Positions 8,301 to 16,410 of a stretch of DNA of 64,000 nucleotides are shown in pieces. A model generated the notes under the pieces. That model had not been told where the DNA came from, made no database searches, and saw nothing but the letters and a program-made list of their open reading frames with translations. Source of the DNA: Microbispora sp. NBC_01189 (lineage in GTDB: Bacteria > Actinomycetota > Actinomycetes > Streptosporangiales > Streptosporangiaceae); NCBI RefSeq assembly GCF_036010665.1, contig NZ_CP108581.1, positions 441,501 to 505,500 on the forward strand. The letters run 5' to 3'. The position numbers and the translations under genes are program-made. The number at the start of each line of letters is the position of its first letter. The stretch's first letter is position 1.

Positions 8301-8894
8301 TCACACAGCCGGCTGCCGGGAGGCCGTGAACGCGGCGGGAAGCTCTGCCGCGGGAAGCGGGGACGCCGCGGTCTCGCGGCAGACGTTGCGGCGGACCGCC
8401 CCCAGCAGGGCGCGGAGGGTCTCGACCTGTTCCGGCGTCAGGCCGTCGGACAGCCGCCGGTGGAGCTCCTCCTCGACCCGGCGGACCTCGGGCCGCAGGG
8501 CGTCGCCCTCCGGCGTCGTGCTCACCACGCTGATCCGCCGGTTACCGGGGGACGGAGCGCGGCTCACGAACCCACCGCGCTCCAGCCGTTGCAGGCTCTT
8601 GGTCATCGTGGACATGTCGATGCCCACCACCGCGGCGAGCCGGTTCTGGGACATGGGCCCGTTGGCCCACAACGCGTTGAGCACCCGGTCCTGACCGGGA
8701 TAGAGGCCGATCTCGGCGAGCAGCGCGGCGAGCAGGACACGGTGCCCGAGTGCCGCCTGGGCCATGAGGCAGCTCAGGCTGTCCGGGTCCTCTCCGGGCA
8801 CCGTTCCGCACCCTGCCCCCGACCCGGCCCCGGACGTCGCCGCGCACGCCCCCGCGTCGCCGGCCTGTGTCTCCGTCATCGCGGTCTCCGTCAT
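8301..8894 (-). CDS. MarR-family transcriptional regulator
   Basis: About 197 residues from the ATG at 8894 with GAGGAGG upstream. A flexible Gly/Ala-rich N-terminus of about 35 residues precedes a winged-helix MarR domain: LYPGQDRVLNALWANGPMSQ, then NRLAAVVGIDMSTMTKSLQR as recognition helix region, and wing RAPSPGNRRISVVSTTPEG. A Cys at residue 43 (LSCLM) and one near the C-terminus could sense redox state, but this is speculative. It is divergent from the ene-reductase at 9008, and the shared 110-bp region carries three near-identical palindromes. The simplest reading is a repressor of both genes. Confidence 0.9.
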   Translation of the reverse strand: MTETAMTETQAGDAGACAATSGAGSGAGCGTVPGEDPDSLSCLMAQAALGHRVLLAALLAEIGLYPGQDRVLNALWANGPMSQNRLAAVVGIDMSTMTKSLQRLERGGFVSRAPSPGNRRISVVSTTPEGDALRPEVRRVEEELHRRLSDGLTPEQVETLRALLGAVRRNVCRETAASPLPAAELPAAFTASRQPAV

Positions 8895-8932
8895 CACGCC
8901 GCCTCCTCGCCGATCAGCCTACCGCTTGCAAA

Positions 8933-8985
8933 TTGGTCGGCCAAGTTGTAAGAGTATCTATTGGCCGACCAAGTTGGCCGACCAA
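8933..8985. promoter_or_regulatory. Three 12-bp palindromes (MarR operator) over the reductase promoter
   Basis: TTGGTCGGCCAA at 8933-8944 and TTGGCCGACCAA at 8961-8972 and 8974-8985 all fit the palindrome TTGGYCGRCCAA. A plausible promoter for the reductase overlaps them: -35 TTGGTC at 8933 and -10 TATCTA at 8955 with a 16-nt spacer. The first palindrome covers the -35 box and the other two follow the expected start site, an arrangement suited to repression. Confidence 0.8.
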
Positions 8986-9007
8986 GTAATCTCGGGAGGA
9001 CTTGATC

Positions 9008-10072
9008 ATGCTGTTCACGCCCCACGACCTCGGTTCCCTCCGCCTGCCGAACCGTCTCGTCATGGCGCCCATGACGCGGTCACGCGCGTACGTGGCGGGG
9101 ATCCCCTCACCGTTGACCGCGCTCTACTACGCGCAGCGCGCCTCGGCCGGCCTGATCGTCACGGAGGGCGTCCAGCCCAGCGCGGCGGGACAGGGCTACA
9201 TGAACACCCCCGGTCTGCACACCGACGAGCAGGTCGCCGGATGGCGGGAGGTGACCGACGCCGTCCACGCGGCGGGCGGCCGGATCGTGGCCCAGATCAT
9301 GCACGCGGGCGGGGTGGGCCACCCCGGCAACACCGGCCACCTGCCGGTCGCCCCCTCCGCCGTACGGCTCGGCGAGCAGATCTTCACGCCCACCGGCCCG
9401 CAGGACACGCCGGTGGCCGTGGAGCTGTCCACCGCCGAGGTGGAGGCCACGGCCGGCGACTTCGCCGCCGCCGCCCGCCGCGCCGTGGACGCCGGGTTCG
9501 ACGGCGTCGAGCTGCACGGCGCCAACGGCTACCTGATCCACCAGTTCCTGTCGCAGAACGCCAACCTGCGCGACGACCGGTACGGCGGGTCGGTGGAGGG
9601 CCGGATCCGGTTCGCCGTGGAGACCGCCAAGGCCGTCGCGGACGAGATCGGCCCGTCCCGGGTGGGCATCCGGCTCTCCCCCCTGAACGGCGCCCAGGGA
9701 CTGGTGGAGGAGGACGCGCACGAGGTCTATCCCGCGCTGGTGTCCGCGCTCGCCGGCCTCGACCTGGTCTACCTGCACCTGCTGGCCACCGGCGGCGCCG
9801 AGCTGGACGCGCGACTGCGGGACCTGTGGCCGAACACCCTGATCGTCAACGACCCCGCCGCGACCGACCCGGCGGCCGCCGCCGCGGAACGGCTGCGCTG
9901 GGGCGCCGATCTCGTCGCGCTGGGCAAGGCCTTCCTGGCCAACCCCGATCTGCCGCTGCGCCTGCGCGTCGGCGCGACGCTGAACGAGGCAGACCTGAGC
10001 ACGGCCTTCGGCGGCGACCACCGCGGCTACACCGACTACCCCACCCTGGCCCTCCACCCGGCCGGCGTCTGA
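9008..10072 (+). CDS. Old yellow enzyme family alkene reductase
   Basis: 354 residues, an FMN-dependent TIM barrel reducing activated C=C bonds with NAD(P)H. Typical OYE segments are LPNRLVMAPMTRSRA, RASAGLIVTEGVQ, ELHGANGYLIHQFLSQNAN (substrate His/Asn region), DDRYGGSVEGRIRF and WGADLVALGKAFLANPDLP. The ATG at 9008 lies 7 nt after GGGAGGA; a TTG at 9002 is in frame but badly spaced. It is the presumed target of the divergent MarR protein, suggesting induction by electrophiles (quinones, enals or nitro compounds). A perfect terminator hairpin follows. Confidence 0.93.
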   Translation: MLFTPHDLGSLRLPNRLVMAPMTRSRAYVAGIPSPLTALYYAQRASAGLIVTEGVQPSAAGQGYMNTPGLHTDEQVAGWREVTDAVHAAGGRIVAQIMHAGGVGHPGNTGHLPVAPSAVRLGEQIFTPTGPQDTPVAVELSTAEVEATAGDFAAAARRAVDAGFDGVELHGANGYLIHQFLSQNANLRDDRYGGSVEGRIRFAVETAKAVADEIGPSRVGIRLSPLNGAQGLVEEDAHEVYPALVSALAGLDLVYLHLLATGGAELDARLRDLWPNTLIVNDPAATDPAAAAAERLRWGADLVALGKAFLANPDLPLRLRVGATLNEADLSTAFGGDHRGYTDYPTLALHPAGV

Positions 10073-10123
10073 CCCCCGGGGAAGAACGCGAGCAGGAGCG
10101 CGGGAAGGACAACGGAAGATCAC

Positions 10124-10156
10124 GAGGGCCCCCGGTTCGCGGAACCGGGGGCCCTC
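10124..10156 (+). terminator. Terminator hairpin after the alkene reductase
   Basis: A perfect 15-bp stem (GAGGGCCCCCGGTTC / GAACCGGGGGCCCTC) with a GCG loop starts 52 nt after the reductase stop. There is no U-tract, as usual in high-GC actinobacteria. The rest of this 348-nt gap holds the cydA control sites. Confidence 0.85.
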
Positions 10157-10322
10157 GCCGCGTGCCGCCGTCCGGCCGCTCTTGGTCAGGTGCCCCGGCC
10201 GGGCGCCCCGGCGGGACGGGACATCTGTCCCTGTTCACCGGGACCCCCCGGCAGGCATCGTCCGTACTGCAGGGAACGGGGATCCGGCACCGCGAACCGG
10301 GCCACTTCGGCGCGCCCGCGGC

Positions 10323-10338
10323 TGTGACGAAGATCGCA
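10323..10338. promoter_or_regulatory. CRP-like site upstream of cydA
   Basis: TGTGA-N6-TCGCA matches the CRP consensus TGTGA-N6-TCACA with one change. In mycobacteria cydAB is known to respond to CRP; whether that holds here is inference. Confidence 0.45.
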
Positions 10339-10355
10339 CCTCGCGGGGCCCTAAT

Positions 10356-10404
10356 GCTCTACAGCCTGTAGTACTACTGAATATAGAACTACAAGTCGTA
10401 GAGC
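10356..10404. promoter_or_regulatory. Large inverted repeat over the cydA promoter
   Basis: Arms GCTCTACAGCCTGTAGT (10356-10372) and ACTACAAGTCGTAGAGC (10388-10404) are inverted copies differing only in the central four bases. Each arm is itself a CTAC...GTAG dyad, resembling BlaI/CopY-type operators (CTACA-N-TGTAG). A TATAGA -10-like box sits at 10382-10387 between the arms, 34 nt before the cydA start, so binding would block transcription. Confidence 0.7.
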
Positions 10405-10420
10405 TCGGCGTGAGGAAGAC

Positions 10421-11944
10421 ATGGACGCGCTTGACCTGGCACGGTGGCAGTTCGGGGTGACCACCGTCTACCACTTTCTCTTCGTGCCCCTGACGATCGG
10501 GCTCGGCGTCTACGTGGCCGGCCTGCAGACCGCCTGGCTCCGTACGGGCCGGGAACACTACCTGCGGCTCACCAGGTTCTTCGGCAAGCTCTTCCTGATC
10601 AACTTCGCCATGGGCGTGGTCACCGGCATCGTGCAGGAGTTCCAGTTCGGGATGAACTGGAGCGAGTACTCGACCTTCGTCGGCGACGTGTTCGGCGCGC
10701 CCCTGGCGCTGGAGGCGCTGCTCGCCTTCTTCCTGGAGTCGACCTTCCTCGGCCTGTGGATCTTCGGCTGGGACCGGCTGCCCAAGCGGGTCCACCTCGC
10801 CTGCCTGTGGGCGGCGGTGATCGGCTCCAACCTGTCGGCCTACTTCATCCTCGCGGCCAACGCCTGGATGAAGCACCCGGTCGGCTACGAGGTCGTGGAC
10901 GGCCGGGCCCGGATGACCGACCTGTGGGCCGTGCTGACCAACTCGACCGCGCTCGCCCAGGTGCCGCACGTCGTGGCCGCCTCGTTCGTCGTGGCCGGCG
11001 GCTTCGTCATCGCCGTCATCGGCTATCGCGTCCTGCGCGAGCGCGGCCTCGGCGTGCTGCCCGGCCGCCGGGCCCACACGATCACCGCCGAGGACGCCAC
11101 CACGCCGATGCGCCGCCTGCCGGACATGTGGCGGACCGCCCTGCGCGCCGCGCTCGTGCTGACCGCGATAGCGGGAGCCGTGGTCGCGGGCACCGGCGAC
11201 CTGTCCGGTCAGCTCCTGCGTGAGCAGCAGCCGATGAAGCTGGCCGCCGCGGAGGGCCTCCGCCACGACACGGCCGGCGCGCCGTTCTCGATCGCGCCCG
11301 GCGTCGAGGTGCCCGGCCTGCTCAGCCTGCTCGCCGCCCACGACCCCGCCGCGACGGTCCAGGGCGTGGACGACATCCAGGCGAGGTACGAGAAGGCGTT
11401 CGGCCCGGCCGACTACACCCCGAACCTGCCCGTGGTCTTCTGGTCGTTCCGCGTGATGATCAACTTCGGCATGGCCACAGTGGGCCTTTCCGTGCTCGGC
11501 CTGTGGCTGACCAGGAAGCGCCGCGGGCGGCGCGCCGGGCAGCGCGGCGGGCAGCATGGCGGCCTGGGCGAGCCCCTGCCCTCCTGGTTCGCCCGCCTGT
11601 GCGTGCTGGCGCTCCCGCTGCCGGCCACCGCGATCATCGCCGGCTGGCTGCTCAGCGAGATCGGCCGCCAGCCGTGGACCGTGCAGGGCGAGCTCATGAC
11701 GGCCGCGAGCGTGTCGCCCGGCGTCTCGCTCGGCGAGGTCGCGATCACCCTGGCCGTCTTCACGGTCCTGTATGGCGTACTCGCGCTCGCCGAGGGCGCG
11801 CTGCTGCTGCGGCACGTCAAGGCCGGCCCCGAACTGCCCGCCCCGGCCACCCTGCCTCCCGCCGCGCCCCCCACCGTGCCCCCCGGCGCGGTCCCGCCGG
11901 CGCGGGCGGAGGAGACCCGGCTCACCCCGACCCTCATGTACTGA
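10421..11944 (+). CDS. cydA: Cytochrome bd quinol oxidase subunit I
   Basis: 507 residues, multi-spanning membrane protein that with CydB reduces O2 with quinol electrons at high affinity. Seen are LARWQFGVTTVYHFLFVPLT with the haem-ligand His at residue 18, the first-helix FGKLFLINFAMGVVTGIVQE block, FGAPLALEALLAFFLESTF, and GRQPWTVQGE near residue 415. The quinol loop is of the short type. The C-terminus is Pro-rich and extra-membranous. The ATG at 10421 follows GAGGAAG. cydDC, needed elsewhere for assembly, is not adjacent. Control by the inverted repeat and CRP-like site upstream is predicted. Confidence 0.97.
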   Translation: MDALDLARWQFGVTTVYHFLFVPLTIGLGVYVAGLQTAWLRTGREHYLRLTRFFGKLFLINFAMGVVTGIVQEFQFGMNWSEYSTFVGDVFGAPLALEALLAFFLESTFLGLWIFGWDRLPKRVHLACLWAAVIGSNLSAYFILAANAWMKHPVGYEVVDGRARMTDLWAVLTNSTALAQVPHVVAASFVVAGGFVIAVIGYRVLRERGLGVLPGRRAHTITAEDATTPMRRLPDMWRTALRAALVLTAIAGAVVAGTGDLSGQLLREQQPMKLAAAEGLRHDTAGAPFSIAPGVEVPGLLSLLAAHDPAATVQGVDDIQARYEKAFGPADYTPNLPVVFWSFRVMINFGMATVGLSVLGLWLTRKRRGRRAGQRGGQHGGLGEPLPSWFARLCVLALPLPATAIIAGWLLSEIGRQPWTVQGELMTAASVSPGVSLGEVAITLAVFTVLYGVLALAEGALLLRHVKAGPELPAPATLPPAAPPTVPPGAVPPARAEETRLTPTLMY

Positions 11945-11955
11945 GGAGCCACGAG

Positions 11956-12867
11956 ATGACGACCTTCTGGTTCATCGTGATCGCCTTCCTCTGGACGGGC
12001 TACTTCGTCCTGGAGGGGTTCGACTTCGGCGTGGGCGCATTGCTGCCACTGCTGTCGCGCTCGGAGGCGGACCGCAGGCAGGTGCTCGGCACCATCGGCC
12101 CGGTGTGGGACGGCAACGAGGTCTGGCTGATCACCGCGATCGGGGCGATGTTCGCCGCCTTCCCCGCGTGGTACTCCGGTCTGCTGAGCGGCTTCTACCT
12201 GCCGGTCTTCCTGGTGGTCACGGGCCTGATCGTGCGCGGCGTCGGCCTGGAGTGGCGCGGCAAGGTCCACTCCCGGCGCGAGGTCGCCCTGTGCGACGCC
12301 GGGATCGTCGCCGGCAGCGTGCTGCCCGCGTTCCTGTGGGGCGCGATCTTCGGCAACCTGCTGTTCGGCACGGCCCTCGCGACCGTGCTCGGCGGCGCCC
12401 TGTCGCTGTCGGTGGCCGTGCTGCACGGCGCGGTGTTCGTGACGCTCAAGACGACCGGCGGGGTGCGGGCCCGCGCCCGCCGTGCCGCCCTGCTGGCGGC
12501 GGTCGGCGCGGTGCCGGTCGCGCTCAGCACGCTGCCGTCCGTGCCCGGCAGGGGGCCGCTGTGGACACTGGGGACGGCCCTGCTCGCCGCCGCCGCGCTC
12601 GCCGCCGGGGTGACGCTGGTGTGGGGCCGCCGGGAGGGCTGGGCCTTCACCGCGACCGCCACCGCGATCACCGCGATCACCGCCACCGTCTTCGGCGTGC
12701 TGTCGGCGGCGCCCCTGCCCGGCCTGACCCTGGCCGAGGCGGCCTCCGCGCCCTACACGCTGACGCTCCTCACCTGGATCGGCCTGATCGCCCTGCCCGG
12801 CGTCCTCGCCTACCAGGCCTGGACCTACTGGGTGTTCCGCAAGCGCCTCACCGCCGAGGTCTCCTGA
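11956..12867 (+). CDS. cydB: Cytochrome bd quinol oxidase subunit II
   Basis: 303 residues, eight or so membrane helices. The N-terminus MTTFWFIVIAFLWTGYFVLE followed by GFDFGVGALLP is the CydB signature, and GTIGPVWDGNEVWLITA with FPAWYSGLLSGFYLPV are highly conserved. It begins 11 nt after the cydA stop with GAGGAGCC upstream, so the two form one operon. It is slightly shorter than enterobacterial CydB, as usual in actinobacteria. The next gene downstream is a toxin-antitoxin module rather than cydDC. Confidence 0.96.
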   Translation: MTTFWFIVIAFLWTGYFVLEGFDFGVGALLPLLSRSEADRRQVLGTIGPVWDGNEVWLITAIGAMFAAFPAWYSGLLSGFYLPVFLVVTGLIVRGVGLEWRGKVHSRREVALCDAGIVAGSVLPAFLWGAIFGNLLFGTALATVLGGALSLSVAVLHGAVFVTLKTTGGVRARARRAALLAAVGAVPVALSTLPSVPGRGPLWTLGTALLAAAALAAGVTLVWGRREGWAFTATATAITAITATVFGVLSAAPLPGLTLAEAASAPYTLTLLTWIGLIALPGVLAYQAWTYWVFRKRLTAEVS

Positions 12868-12965
12868 GCTCCTCCGGGCCGAGAGAGGGGGTGGGTACGG
12901 AGAGCACTCGATCTCTCACGGATCGTCGTGAAAACCTGCGGGAGGCTGTGCCGTACGCTGAGAAT

Positions 12966-13196
12966 ATGAGCGTGGTTACCTTTCAGGCCGATCCGCGCAC
13001 CGAAGCCGCGCTGGCCGAACTCACCGCCGACGGTCAACCTCCCGACGAGGTCATCCGCGAGGCGATCGTGATGGCCTGGCGGCTGCGGCGCGCGGAAACG
13101 GCACGGCGCGAGGCCCTCGCTCTCGCGGATGATCCGGACGACCGCGAGGAAGCCCGAGCGATCATGCGTGACATGGAATCTCTCCGTGCGTGGTGA
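12966..13196 (+). CDS. Antitoxin of a MazEF-like module (ribbon-helix-helix type)
   Basis: 76 residues. MSVVTFQADPRTEAALAELT looks like the beta-strand and first helix of a ribbon-helix-helix DNA-binding domain (FQADPRTEAALAELTADGQP), followed by an acidic helical tail (DDPDDREEARAIMRDMESL) of the sort that wraps a toxin. No Shine-Dalgarno precedes the ATG, and a -10-like TACGCT at 12954-12959 would put the start site at or next to the ATG, so the mRNA may be leaderless. It overlaps the downstream toxin start by 11 nt, the standard antitoxin-first arrangement. Confidence 0.75.
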   Translation: MSVVTFQADPRTEAALAELTADGQPPDEVIREAIVMAWRLRRAETARREALALADDPDDREEARAIMRDMESLRAW

Positions 13197-13506
13197 TGTC
13201 TATCGTCTCCGCACCCCCCGTGACGGCATGAAGCACGAGCAGAGCGGCGAGCGGTTCGCCGTAGTGATCCAGTCCGACTTCATCCCGGCTCTCTCGACGC
13301 TGCTCGTCGCTCCGACCTCCACGAGCGCGCGACCCACTTCCTTTCGTCCCGAGATCGAACTGTTGGGCAAGTCGACACGGATCATGCTGGAACAGACCGC
13401 CGCCGTCGCACCGGAGCGACTCGGCTCCTTTGCCGGTCGGCTCTCCCCCGCCGAACTGCTCGAAATCGACGAAGCGCTTCATCTCCTGCTCGGGCTGGTG
13501 CGCTGA
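13186..13506 (+). CDS. MazF/PemK-family endoribonuclease toxin
   Basis: 106 residues from a GTG at 13186 inside the end of the antitoxin gene. The start MRGDVYRLRTP is the MazF beta-strand (normally RGDIWWV-like), then GERFAVVIQSDFIPALSTLL and VAPTSTSARPTSFRPEIELL match the PemK/MazF fold. The TRIMLEQTAAVAPERLGSFA block corresponds to the conserved catalytic Thr/Gln segment (usually S-x-hydrophobic-x-x-DQ; here the Asp is Glu). MazF enzymes cleave single-stranded mRNA at short motifs; the motif cannot be predicted. Activity is likely restrained by the upstream antitoxin. Confidence 0.8.
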   Translation: MRGDVYRLRTPRDGMKHEQSGERFAVVIQSDFIPALSTLLVAPTSTSARPTSFRPEIELLGKSTRIMLEQTAAVAPERLGSFAGRLSPAELLEIDEALHLLLGLVR

Positions 13507-13537
13507 AGGTTCCCGGCGCTTCGGGCAGCCACCGTAC

Positions 13538-15922
13538 TCAGCGGGTGAGGCGCAGGGTGTGGAGGTCGGAGGGGGAGATGGGCATCCGGTCGATCGGGAT
13601 GCCCTCGGCGTCCTCGATCGCGGCGGCGATGACGGCGGAGACCGGGATGACCCCGGCCTCCCCGGCGCCCTTGATCCCCAGGGGGTTGAGCGGCGAGGGC
13701 GTCTCCAGGTGGGCCGTCTCGATGCGCGGAATCTCCGTGGCATACGGCATCAGGAAGTCCATGAACGAGGCGTTCAGCAACTGGCCGTGCTCGTCGTAGA
13801 CCATCTTCTCGTACAGCGCGCCGCCGACGCCCTGGGCGACCCCGCCGTGGATCTGCCCCTCGACGATCATCGGGTTGATCAGCCTGCCGCAGTCGTGCAC
13901 GACGGCGTACCGCAGGATCCTGATCTCGGCGGTGTCCGGGTCGGTCTCCACGATCGCGGCGTGCATGCCGGCCGCGAACGTCGACCTGACCGGCGAGTAG
14001 TAGTCGCGGCCCTCCAGGCCGGGCTCCTCCCCCTCCGCCACCGGCGGCCGGTCGTCGGAGGCGGGCCCGGCGAACTGGGTGGCCCGCTTGGCCTCCTCGT
14101 CGAAGGCGTACCGCAGCGGGTTGGACAGCACGGCGACCGTCGCCAGCGGGATCGACGCCGACGGCGCGCCGGCCACGTGGACCATCCCGTCGGTGATCTC
14201 CAGGTCGCGCGGGTCGGCCTCCAGCGCCTCGGCCGCGATCCGCAGCGCCTTTTCCCTGACCTTCCGGCAGGCCAGCGCGATCGCGTTGCCGCTCATCACG
14301 GCCGCGCGTGAGGCGAAGGTGCCCACCGCGTAGCCGAAGCGCCGGGTGTCGCCGGTGACGACCGACACCCTCTCGATCGGGACGCCGAGCTCGGTCGCCG
14401 CGATCTGCGCGAACACCGTCTCGTGGCCCTGCCCCTGTGAGGTGAGGCCGGTCGACACGTGCACCCGTCCGTCGGAGGTGATCTGCACATGACCGCCCTC
14501 GTACGGCCCGACGCCGGTGCCCTCGACGTAGCAGCCGACGCCGATGCCGATGCTGCGGCCCTCGGCCGCCGCCCGCGCCTTCGCCTCCGGGAAGGAGTCC
14601 CAGCCGATCAGCTCCTTGAGCATGCGCAGGGCCTCGGGGTAGTCGCCGCTGTCGTAGATCAGCGGGCGCCCGTCCTGGAATGTCAGGCCCTGGTCGTAGG
14701 GGAACTCGTCCGGCTGGACGAAGTTGGCCGCCCTGACCTCCGTACGGTCCCGGCCGAGATAGGCGGCGATCTTGTCCATCGTGCGCTCCATGCAGAACAC
14801 GCCCTGCGGGCGGCCCGCGCCCCGGTACGGCGTGACCTGCACGGTGTTGGTGTAGACCGAGGAGAACTCGACCCGGTAGGCGCCCACCTTGTACGGCCCC
14901 AGCAGCTGGGTCGAGGTGATGATCGGCACGATGATCCCGTACGGCGTGTAGGCGCCGTGGTCGTGCAGGATCTCCACCTCCAGGCCGAGGAGGCGGCCGT
15001 CGTCGTCGAAGCCCACCCGCACGTGCTGCACCTGCCCGCGCTCGTGGGAGGAGGAGACGAAGTGCTCGCGCCGGTCCTCGGTCCACTTGACCTCCCGGTT
15101 CAGCAGCCGGGCCGCCCAGGGGACGAGGATCTCCTCGGGCCAGGGATGGACGATCTTGACGCCGAAGCCGCCGCCGACGTCGGGCGCGACGACCTCCACC
15201 TTGGGCAGCGGCAGTCCCAGCTTGGCCGCGATCGCCATCCGCACGCTGGTGGAGGTCTGCGTGGAGGAGTAGACGCGCAGCGACGCGTCGTCGGCGTCCC
15301 AGCGGGCGTACACGCCCTTCCCCTCCAGGGGCGTGCACGCGCTGCGTTCCACATCGAGGCGGAACTCCAGCCGGTGCGGGGCCGCGTCGACCGCCTCCCC
15401 CGCCGTCTCGCCCCCGGGGCCGGGCACCTCCTGCACGAGGTGCGCGCCGATGTTGCCCGGCACGTCGTCGTGGACCAGGTGCGCGCCCCCGGCGGCCTCC
15501 TCCAGGCCCACGACCGGCTTGAGCACCTCGTAGTCGACCCGGATCAGCGCGCAGGCGTCCTCGGCGAGGTAGCGGTCGCGGGCGACGACCATGACGACCG
15601 GCTCCCCGACGTGCCGCACGATCTCCCGGGCCAGCGGGTACGCCGTGCGGCCGTGGGTGAGCGCCGGGTGCGGGATCAGCAGCGGCAGCGGCTCGGCCAG
15701 CGCGCCGGGCAGGTCCTCCCACGTGTAGATCGCGACCAGGCCGTCCACGTCGAGGGCGGCCGACACGTCGACGTCGAGGATCCGCGCGTGGGCGTGCGGC
15801 GACCTGACGAAGGCGGCGGCCGGCGCGCCCGCGCCCAGGTCGTCGAGGAAACGCCCCCGCCCGGTGATCAGCCGGGGGTCCTCGCGCCGCCGGACCGGCT
15901 CGCCGAACAGCCTCGTGGTCAT
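13538..15922 (-). CDS. Molybdenum hydroxylase large subunit (CoxL/XDH type)
   Basis: 794 residues, the molybdopterin-cytosine-dinucleotide subunit of a xanthine dehydrogenase/CO dehydrogenase-family enzyme. Seen are GEPVRRREDPRLITGRGRFL, the FGVKIVHPWPEE region after PDVGGGF, RGAGRPQGVF at the active-site loop, VGCYVEGTGVGPYEGG, TGLTSQGQGHETVFAQ and the Glu-bearing GIKGAGEAGVIP near the C-terminus. The loop is PYRGAGR rather than the AYXCSFR of true form I CO dehydrogenase, so it is form II-like and probably oxidises an organic substrate. The ATG overlaps the stop of the Fe-S subunit gene (ATGA). It is last in the permease-FAD-FeS-Mo operon. Confidence 0.93.
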   Translation of the reverse strand: MTTRLFGEPVRRREDPRLITGRGRFLDDLGAGAPAAAFVRSPHAHARILDVDVSAALDVDGLVAIYTWEDLPGALAEPLPLLIPHPALTHGRTAYPLAREIVRHVGEPVVMVVARDRYLAEDACALIRVDYEVLKPVVGLEEAAGGAHLVHDDVPGNIGAHLVQEVPGPGGETAGEAVDAAPHRLEFRLDVERSACTPLEGKGVYARWDADDASLRVYSSTQTSTSVRMAIAAKLGLPLPKVEVVAPDVGGGFGVKIVHPWPEEILVPWAARLLNREVKWTEDRREHFVSSSHERGQVQHVRVGFDDDGRLLGLEVEILHDHGAYTPYGIIVPIITSTQLLGPYKVGAYRVEFSSVYTNTVQVTPYRGAGRPQGVFCMERTMDKIAAYLGRDRTEVRAANFVQPDEFPYDQGLTFQDGRPLIYDSGDYPEALRMLKELIGWDSFPEAKARAAAEGRSIGIGVGCYVEGTGVGPYEGGHVQITSDGRVHVSTGLTSQGQGHETVFAQIAATELGVPIERVSVVTGDTRRFGYAVGTFASRAAVMSGNAIALACRKVREKALRIAAEALEADPRDLEITDGMVHVAGAPSASIPLATVAVLSNPLRYAFDEEAKRATQFAGPASDDRPPVAEGEEPGLEGRDYYSPVRSTFAAGMHAAIVETDPDTAEIRILRYAVVHDCGRLINPMIVEGQIHGGVAQGVGGALYEKMVYDEHGQLLNASFMDFLMPYATEIPRIETAHLETPSPLNPLGIKGAGEAGVIPVSAVIAAAIEDAEGIPIDRMPISPSDLHTLRLTR

Positions 15923-16410
15923 GCCCCGCCCTCCTCCGCCTGGATCTCCGCCGCGCGGTGGACGGCCTTGAGGATGTTCTGGTAGCCGGTACACCGGCAC
16001 AGGTTGCCCGCCACGGCCTCCCGCGCCTCCTCCTCCGACGGCGCCGGATTGTCCCGCAGGAACGCGGTGACCGTGCACAGGAATCCCGGCGTGCAGAACC
16101 CGCACTGCAGGGCGTGGCACTCGGTGAAGGCCCGCTGGACCGGCGACAGCGCGCCGCCCCGGGCCAGCCCCTCCACCGTCGTGATCTCGTGGCCGTCCAC
16201 GGTGACGGCGAACGTCAGGCACGACCGCACCGGCTCGCCGTCCAGCAGCACCGTGCACGCGCCGCAGACGCCGTGCTCGCAGCCCACGTGGGTGCCGGTG
16301 AGGCCGAGGTCGTGGCGCAGGCAGTCGGACAGCAGTCGCCGCCCGGGCACCGTCGTCTCCCGCACGACCCCGTTGACCGTCAACGTCACGTGGTGGTGGG
16401 TCTCGCTCAC
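15919..16410 (-). CDS. Molybdenum hydroxylase [2Fe-2S] subunit (CoxS type)
   Basis: 163 residues, from a GTG at 16410 with GGAGGAATC upstream. The N-terminal ferredoxin domain carries the plant-type cluster motif CEHGVCGACTVLLDG plus a later Cys (RSCLTF). The C-terminal four-helix domain carries the second cluster motif CGFCTPGF and CRCTGYQNI. These two clusters pass electrons from the Mo site to FAD. It overlaps the FAD subunit by 4 nt upstream and the Mo subunit by 4 nt downstream, so the three are translated together and should form one complex. Confidence 0.95.
   Translation of the reverse strand: MSETHHHVTLTVNGVVRETTVPGRRLLSDCLRHDLGLTGTHVGCEHGVCGACTVLLDGEPVRSCLTFAVTVDGHEITTVEGLARGGALSPVQRAFTECHALQCGFCTPGFLCTVTAFLRDNPAPSEEEAREAVAGNLCRCTGYQNILKAVHRAAEIQAEEGGA

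Noticed and set aside
10320-10420. Rex redox operator at cydA
   Set aside because: No TTGTGAA-N6-TTCACAA-like sequence was found. The strong dyad is of the CTAC...GTAG type instead.
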